Assembly: GCA_046498405.1 (NCBI GenBank)
Contig: JAWOAS010000130.1
Span: 1-11,923, forward strand
Length of the DNA: 11,923 bases
Source of the DNA: T1Sed10-49 sp046498405
Lineage (GTDB): Bacteria; Actinomycetota; Nitriliruptoria; Euzebyales; Egibacteraceae
Reading direction: 5' to 3'
Positions 8,520 to 11,923 of the stretch are shown here, piece by piece (the first letter of the stretch is position 1; each line of letters starts with the position of its first letter). A program made the position numbers and the translations under genes. The notes below the pieces were generated by a model. The model was not told the origin of the DNA. It saw nothing but the letters and a program-made list of their open reading frames with translations, and did not search any database.

Positions 8520-9215
8520 TCAGGCCTTGCGGACCGGCTCGCCGTCGAGGCTGGCGCCGGGGTCGCGGAACGCGCCATTGCCCGCGCGGCGCGCGTGGCC
8601 GTCGGGCTGGTCCTGCTCGTCCCACGGCGCCGGTTCGGGCTCGGGCGGGTCGTCGGGGTCGTCGCCGCCGACGGAGACCTTGGCGTCGCCGTGGGCCATG
8701 AGGTCGCCGAGCATGACGATGACCCCGCCGACGGTGAGGAAGAGCCCGATGGTCAGGGCGGCGTTCTGCACGTGACGCAGGACGAAGAAGCCTGCCGCGA
8801 GCCCGTCGGGGATCCACAGGATCGGGGCGACGAGGCCGAGGATCGCGACGATCGCGTAGGCCATGAAGCGGATGAAGGCCACCGGCAGTCGGCGGATCGT
8901 CAGCCCGTAGACGATCGTCGCGACGACGAGGATCGACGAGAAGGCCTGCACGGCGATCGTCGCGCGCCCGTCGATGAAGACGAAGCGGCTCTCCTCGTAG
9001 GCGGCGTCACCGACGCCGGCGAAGGCGAAGGCGAGCAGAGCGTTGGCGGCGAGGTAGCCGAGGGCGAGGAGGAACGGTAGCCACAGCGCCGGGACCCGCC
9101 CGCGCATGAGGGCGACGCCGCCGACGTGGCGCCACAGCACGACCCAGAGGCCCATCGCGAGGACGTAGACGAGCGTCGAGCCGAGGTGGTGGCTCATCGC
9201 GAACTCAAGGTCCAT
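8520..9215 (-). CDS. Five-helix integral membrane protein of unknown function
   Basis: 231 residues; I do not recognise the family. Hydrophobic helices at about 12-30, 43-67, 86-106, 113-134 and 151-172. Between helices 2 and 3 a short polar loop carries acidic residues (GDAAYEESR). From about 176 the tail is soluble and probably disordered: acidic and proline-rich (GGDDPDDPPEPEPAPWDEQD), then Gly/Arg-rich. Several histidines lie at helix ends (H9, H10, H30, H148), too few to argue for a metal or haem site. ATG 9215 is chosen because GGAGG stands just upstream on the minus strand; the longer frame to 9263 adds only Gly/Arg-rich residues. It is the last gene of the leftward set, 132 bp after the Nudix gene, and converges with secA. 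A role in the envelope is all that can be inferred. Confidence 0.8.
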   Translation of the reverse strand: MDLEFAMSHHLGSTLVYVLAMGLWVVLWRHVGGVALMRGRVPALWLPFLLALGYLAANALLAFAFAGVGDAAYEESRFVFIDGRATIAVQAFSSILVVATIVYGLTIRRLPVAFIRFMAYAIVAILGLVAPILWIPDGLAAGFFVLRHVQNAALTIGLFLTVGGVIVMLGDLMAHGDAKVSVGGDDPDDPPEPEPAPWDEQDQPDGHARRAGNGAFRDPGASLDGEPVRKA

Positions 9216-9347
9216 GCCGGCTCCTCCCAGGCCGCGGCGCCAGCCGCGCTGCCCAGCGCCCAAGGCACCGCAGGCCTCGTCGGCGCTGGACCTACCGCGA
9301 GTGTCGGCAGGCTCGCCCGCGACCTGAAGCCCTTGCCGCGGCGGGGC

Positions 9348-10358
9348 TCAGGCGCCCGGCTGCGGCCAGGTGCCGCCCGGCTCGGCGAGGCAGCGCCGCA
9401 CCTGGAAGGCCGGGCCGGCCGCGAGGCGCTCGAGCGCCTCAGGCAGGTCGAGCCAGGCGGCCTCGCCGACCTCGTGGTGGTGCGCGGCGCCGGTGGCCGG
9501 CGCGCCGCCCCCGACCGGCACGGCGTCGTAGACGACGACGAGGCGGTCGGGCCAGGAGCCGGCGAAGAGACCGAGCGCCGGGCCAGCGGCCACGCGTACG
9601 CCGGTCTCCTCCCAGGCCTCCCGCTCGGCGCCGTCACGGGGGCTCTCGTCGGGATCGACGACGCCGCCGGGGATCGTCCAGTGGCCCTTGAAGCGGTCGT
9701 AGACGCAGAGCAGGCGGCCGTCGTCGGCGCGGCAGAGCACCGCGGCGGCCACGACCTTGCGCGGCAGCGTCGCGAAGAAGCGCTCCTCGCGGTCGGCGGC
9801 GTCGCGCGGGGCGCGGGCCACGGCCAGCAGGCCCGGGGCGGCGTCGAGCAGACCCGGGCTACGGTCGCGCTCGACGTCGAGGGGGGCGGCGTCGGGCAGG
9901 TCGTCCTCGACGAGGCCCGCCCGCAGCCGCCCGGCTGCGCCAGGGGCGCAGAGCAGGTCGACGCGGAAGCCGCGGTGCCCGAGGAGACGCTCGAGGTCGC
10001 TCGCGGCGTAGCCGCGCACCCCGCCCAGTGGCAGCCCGGCTGCCTCGGCGAAGACGCGGTTGCGGGCGGTGGCCACGAGCAGCCCCTCGGGCGGCAGGGC
10101 GCCGGCGACGGCGTCGACGAGCGCCTCGGCGCCCTCGCCGGAGAAGGAGAGCTCCTCGGCGGTCAGCAGCACCGCGGCGATCGGCTCCTCGGCCAGCGCC
10201 TCGGCCTCGACGGGGTGGACGGGGCGGCCCTCGGCGACGAGCTCGGCGGCCAGCGCAGGGTCGTCGGTGGCCACCGCCCCGGGGTTGGCACGGTCGCTGG
10301 CCTCGCGCGCGTGGGCGAGCACGAGCTCGTGCACCCCCGGCGCGAGCGCTGCGGTCAC
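9348..10358 (-). CDS. Nudix hydrolase with an N-terminal truncated methyltransferase-like domain
   Basis: 336 residues with two parts. The C-terminal part (about 200-320) is a Nudix domain that cleaves nucleoside diphosphates linked to another moiety, using Mg2+. The Nudix box is complete: G232, E238, R246-E247, E250-E251, G253, inside GGVVDPDESP and REAWEETGV. FKGHWTIP leads into it. The N-terminal part (about 1-180) resembles the second half of a class I SAM methyltransferase: AAVLLTAEEL, then LPPEGLLVATARN and LERLLGHRGFRVDLL. No glycine-rich SAM loop is present, so this half is probably not catalytic. Substrate unknown. GTG 10358 overlaps the stop of a 20-codon ORF as GTGA and lacks a Shine-Dalgarno site; a GTG at residue 9 is another option. 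The 556-codon open frame to 11018 is not real: its upstream part is Arg/Pro-rich shadow of the next gene. Confidence 0.8.
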   Translation of the reverse strand: MTAALAPGVHELVLAHAREASDRANPGAVATDDPALAAELVAEGRPVHPVEAEALAEEPIAAVLLTAEELSFSGEGAEALVDAVAGALPPEGLLVATARNRVFAEAAGLPLGGVRGYAASDLERLLGHRGFRVDLLCAPGAAGRLRAGLVEDDLPDAAPLDVERDRSPGLLDAAPGLLAVARAPRDAADREERFFATLPRKVVAAAVLCRADDGRLLCVYDRFKGHWTIPGGVVDPDESPRDGAEREAWEETGVRVAAGPALGLFAGSWPDRLVVVYDAVPVGGGAPATGAAHHHEVGEAAWLDLPEALERLAAGPAFQVRRCLAEPGGTWPQPGA

Positions 10359-10417
10359 GGGCGGCGCGCCGCGGCGCGAGGGGCAACGGCCTCGGTCGGG
10401 GCGGGGGTGCGCGGCAT
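10355..10417 (-). CDS. Possible 20-codon leaderless upstream ORF
   Basis: ATG 10417 opens a 20-residue frame (MPRTPAPTEAVAPRAAARRP) whose TGA stop overlaps the Nudix GTG start as GTGA. The ATG lies seven bases after a TACGCT -10 candidate, which is where a leaderless transcript would start. It could couple translation into the Nudix gene, which has no ribosome site of its own. It may equally be chance, or the true N-terminus of the Nudix protein if the sequence carries a frameshift. Composition is like shadow sequence. Confidence 0.3.
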   Translation of the reverse strand: MPRTPAPTEAVAPRAAARRP

Positions 10418-10424
10418 CGGCGGC

Positions 10425-10430
10425 AGCGTA
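10425..10430 (-). promoter_or_regulatory. -10 box upstream of the Nudix gene
   Basis: TACGCT on the minus strand, seven bases before ATG 10417 and 66 before GTG 10358. It suits a leaderless start at 10417. No clear -35. Confidence 0.4.
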
Positions 10431-10445
10431 GCGGGGGTCCCCTCC

Positions 10446-10555
10446 GGTCGCAGCCGCGCGCCCGTCGGGTCGCAGCCGCGGTCCGCGCGGGCGGCGACGG
10501 GACGGCACGCGCCGCGGCGGCGTGCGGCACGCGCACCGCCACGTCGGCGCGTGGC
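10446..10555. repeat. Pairs of 22-bp-spaced repeats and a hairpin in an intergenic gap
   Basis: The 218-bp gap between the Rv3235-like and Nudix genes holds GGTCGCAGCCGCG at 10446 and 10468, and CGGCACGCG at 10503 and 10525, both 22 bases apart. CGCCACG (10537-10543) pairs with CGTGGCG (10550-10556) and could end transcription of the upstream pair. The 22-bp period is not maintained cleanly between the two pairs. Confidence 0.45.
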
Positions 10556-10576
10556 GCGCGCACCGCCGCGGTGGCC

Positions 10577-11002
10577 TCACGCCCCGAGGAGCTCGAAGAG
10601 GTCGGGCTCGTCGCGGGGCACGGGGTAGGCGGGGTCGGGCAGCGGGCCGCGCTCGGGACGGCAGAGCTCGTCGACCTGCCAGCCCGCCGCTCCGCGCCGC
10701 AGGCGGAAGGCGAGGGCGGTGACGCGCCGGCCGCGGGCGACGAGGGCGACGACCTCGTAGCGCCCCGGGGCGGGGGCGCGGCCGTGCAGGCCGAGCAGCC
10801 GCCCGGCCGAGTCGCCATCGAGGATCCACGCGCCGTCGAGGCGGGCGTAGAGCTCGGCGTCGATGAGGCGGCGCAGCTGCTGGCGGGGCCGCAGCCCCGC
10901 CTCGACCTCGAGGAAGAGCACGGCGAAGGCCCGCGCCATGCGCTCGAGCCTGGCCGGGTCCTGGGCGGTCTCGGTGCGCGGGCGGGTCGCGGTGGCGCTC
11001 AT
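10577..11002 (-). CDS. Rv3235-like family protein (DUF6459)
   Basis: 141 residues, soluble, function unknown. The family signature is an N-terminal helical stretch RLERMARAFAVLFLEVEAGLRPRQQLRRLIDAE split as ARAFAVLFLEVEAGLRP (23-39), QQLRRLIDAELYARL (41-55), and a small beta domain YEVVALVARGRRVTALAFRL (82-101) ending in WQVDELC. The tail is proline-rich and acidic. Homologues sit near secA in mycobacteria (Rv3235), which agrees with this location. The ATG at 11002 overlaps the upstream TGA as ATGA, so it is translated by coupling with the preceding membrane protein; the two may form a complex. The identification is from recalled family pattern, not a search. Confidence 0.78.
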   Translation of the reverse strand: MSATATRPRTETAQDPARLERMARAFAVLFLEVEAGLRPRQQLRRLIDAELYARLDGAWILDGDSAGRLLGLHGRAPAPGRYEVVALVARGRRVTALAFRLRRGAAGWQVDELCRPERGPLPDPAYPVPRDEPDLFELLGA

Positions 11003-11880
11003 CGGCTCGTCTCCTCATCGTCGGAAGTGCTGGTCGGGGCCCCGAGGACCCGCGGGGGGTCGGCGTCGGCGAGCCACACCTCGGCGTCCCGCCAGGTGGC
11101 CCGCAGCAGCCCCGGGGCGGCCTCGGCGCGGTCGACGGCGAGGTCCCCGCCGGGCTCGGCGCCGTGACGCTCGAGGGCGTCGCGCGCCGCGGCGAGCGCC
11201 TCGTCGTCGTCGACCGGGTGCCAGGCGGGCTCGTCCCCCGCCGCGGGCGGGTCCGGCACGCGCCACGGCGCGCTCAGCGCGCGACCGTCGGGGGCCACGG
11301 CGACGGCGTAGCGCTCGATCGCCGCGTCGGTCCAGGCGCGCGCGTCGCCCTCGAGCACGACGGCGAGGACCCGCACGACCGTCACGTCGCCGTGCGCCTC
11401 GGCGGCCTCGGCCACGGCGAGGTCGACGTAGCGCCGGGCCTCGTCGCCGGCGCTGGCCGTGGCCGCCTCCCGGACGGCGACGACCGCGCCGGCGCCAGCG
11501 GCTGGCGGCACCGTCGCACCGGGCTCGTCGTCGCGCGCGGTGTCGGCGCCGGTCCTGCCAGCGTCGTCGTCGGTCGCGTCGGTGGCGTCGTCGTCGGTCC
11601 TGCCCGCCTCGTCGTCGGTCGCGTCGGTGGCGTCGGTCGCACCGGCCCCGTCGTCGCGCGCACCGGCCTGCTCGGCCGACCCGGGCGAGGCCTCGGCGCC
11701 CTCCTCGGCAGACCCGCCGTCGCGCGCGCCGACGAGCACGCCGCCGAGCACCGCCCAGGGCAGGGCGGCCAGCAGCAGGAGTCGGGCCCGGCGTCGCCGG
11801 GGCGAGGGCTCCTCCTCGGGCTCGTCGTCGAGCGGTGCGTCGCCGGCGTCGAGCCAGGCCGCGAGTGGTTGACGCTCCAT
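10999..11880 (-). CDS. Single-pass membrane protein with acidic repeats and an extracytoplasmic domain
   Basis: 293 residues; I do not recognise the family. An acidic N-terminus (1-25), a basic run RRRRAR (28-33) and one transmembrane helix (about 34-52) predict N-in, C-out. Residues 53-118 are low complexity, with a 15-residue tandem repeat (ATDATDDEAGRTDDD then ATDATDDDAGRTGAD) encoded by a 45-bp duplication at 11551-11640. The C-terminal globular part (about 128-280) alternates beta and helix: GDVTVVRVLAVVLE, AIERYAVAVAPDGR, DDDEALAAARDALERHG, LRATWRDAEVWLA. It may be an NTF2-like or TcpC-like extracytoplasmic domain, but this is only a shape impression. ATG 11880 is chosen for AGGGGG four bases upstream; ATG 11895 and 11916 lack a site. 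First gene of the leftward operon, coupled by ATGA to the Rv3235-like gene. Confidence 0.78.
   Translation of the reverse strand: MERQPLAAWLDAGDAPLDDEPEEEPSPRRRRARLLLLAALPWAVLGGVLVGARDGGSAEEGAEASPGSAEQAGARDDGAGATDATDATDDEAGRTDDDATDATDDDAGRTGADTARDDEPGATVPPAAGAGAVVAVREAATASAGDEARRYVDLAVAEAAEAHGDVTVVRVLAVVLEGDARAWTDAAIERYAVAVAPDGRALSAPWRVPDPPAAGDEPAWHPVDDDEALAAARDALERHGAEPGGDLAVDRAEAAPGLLRATWRDAEVWLADADPPRVLGAPTSTSDDEETSR
11551..11640 (-). repeat. 45-bp in-frame tandem duplication
   Basis: Two near-identical 45-bp copies (11551-11595 and 11596-11640), each beginning GGTCCTGCC on the plus strand. They encode the 15-residue acidic repeat of the membrane protein and keep the frame. Confidence 0.85.
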
Positions 11881-11902
11881 GGCACCCCCTGTCATTGCAG
11901 AG

Positions 11903-11918
11903 CCATGAGAATACATGG
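11903..11918 (-). promoter_or_regulatory. AT-rich promoter with an inverted repeat around the -10 box
   Basis: On the minus strand TATTCT (11913-11908) is framed by CCATG and CATGG (11914-11918 and 11903-11907), a perfect 5-bp inverted repeat. The TSS would fall near 11901, giving a leader of about 20 bases with the ribosome site. The -35 lies beyond the window. The short AT-rich patch contrasts sharply with the rest. An operator is possible but unproven. Confidence 0.4.
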
Positions 11919-11923
11919 AATAA

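Noticed and set aside
10359..11018. N-terminal extension of the Nudix protein to 11018
   Set aside because: It is out-of-frame shadow of the Rv3235-like gene, dominated by Arg, Pro and Ala.

Overview
The window is very GC-rich, with strong G/C preference at third codon positions and GTG/TTG starts. Gene content and order point to an Actinomycetota chromosome. Long antisense shadow ORFs are common and were ignored. Two gene groups that are conserved but separate in mycobacteria lie side by side here: (i) the APC permease / CeoB / CeoC / OB-fold group (Rv2690c-Rv2694c in M. tuberculosis) and (ii) the HPF / SecA / Rv3235-like group. A deep-branching class (for example Nitriliruptoria or a relative) is my guess, from composition and synteny only; I cannot name a species.

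Layout. 1-1687 (-) is the N-terminal 562 codons of a divergent KimA-like APC-superfamily transporter whose C-terminus runs off the left edge. A short divergent promoter region separates it from two RCK/TrkA-type proteins (+, 1834-2511 and 2513-3187). A 165-bp array of eleven 15-bp units fills the convergent gap to a small OB-fold protein gene (-, 3401-3736). Next come a structured leader and the long-form ribosome hibernation factor HPF/RaiA (+, 3977-4549), a NarL/LuxR-type response regulator (+, 4709-5392) and SecA (+, 5538-8375). HPF and the regulator are each followed by a strong hairpin, and all three genes have their own TAnnnT -10 candidate and a GGAGG-N5-start site. SecA ends in a 53-bp tandem duplication. 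It converges on a leftward set read from the right edge: a single-pass membrane protein with acidic repeats (11880-10999) overlapping by ATGA an Rv3235-like gene (11002-10577), then a Nudix protein with an extra N-terminal domain (10358-9348), and a 5-TM membrane protein (9215-8520).

How the parts may work together. The left group looks like K+ or cation homeostasis: RCK proteins sense NAD(H) or nucleotides and gate membrane partners, and the only membrane partner nearby is the APC transporter. That transporter has lost the residues that bind K+ in KimA. The middle group couples ribosome hibernation, an orphan response regulator and general protein export. The right group is largely uncharacterised envelope-associated material. 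No rRNA, tRNA, mobile element, CRISPR array or origin was seen, and no gap longer than 300 bases lacks a gene.
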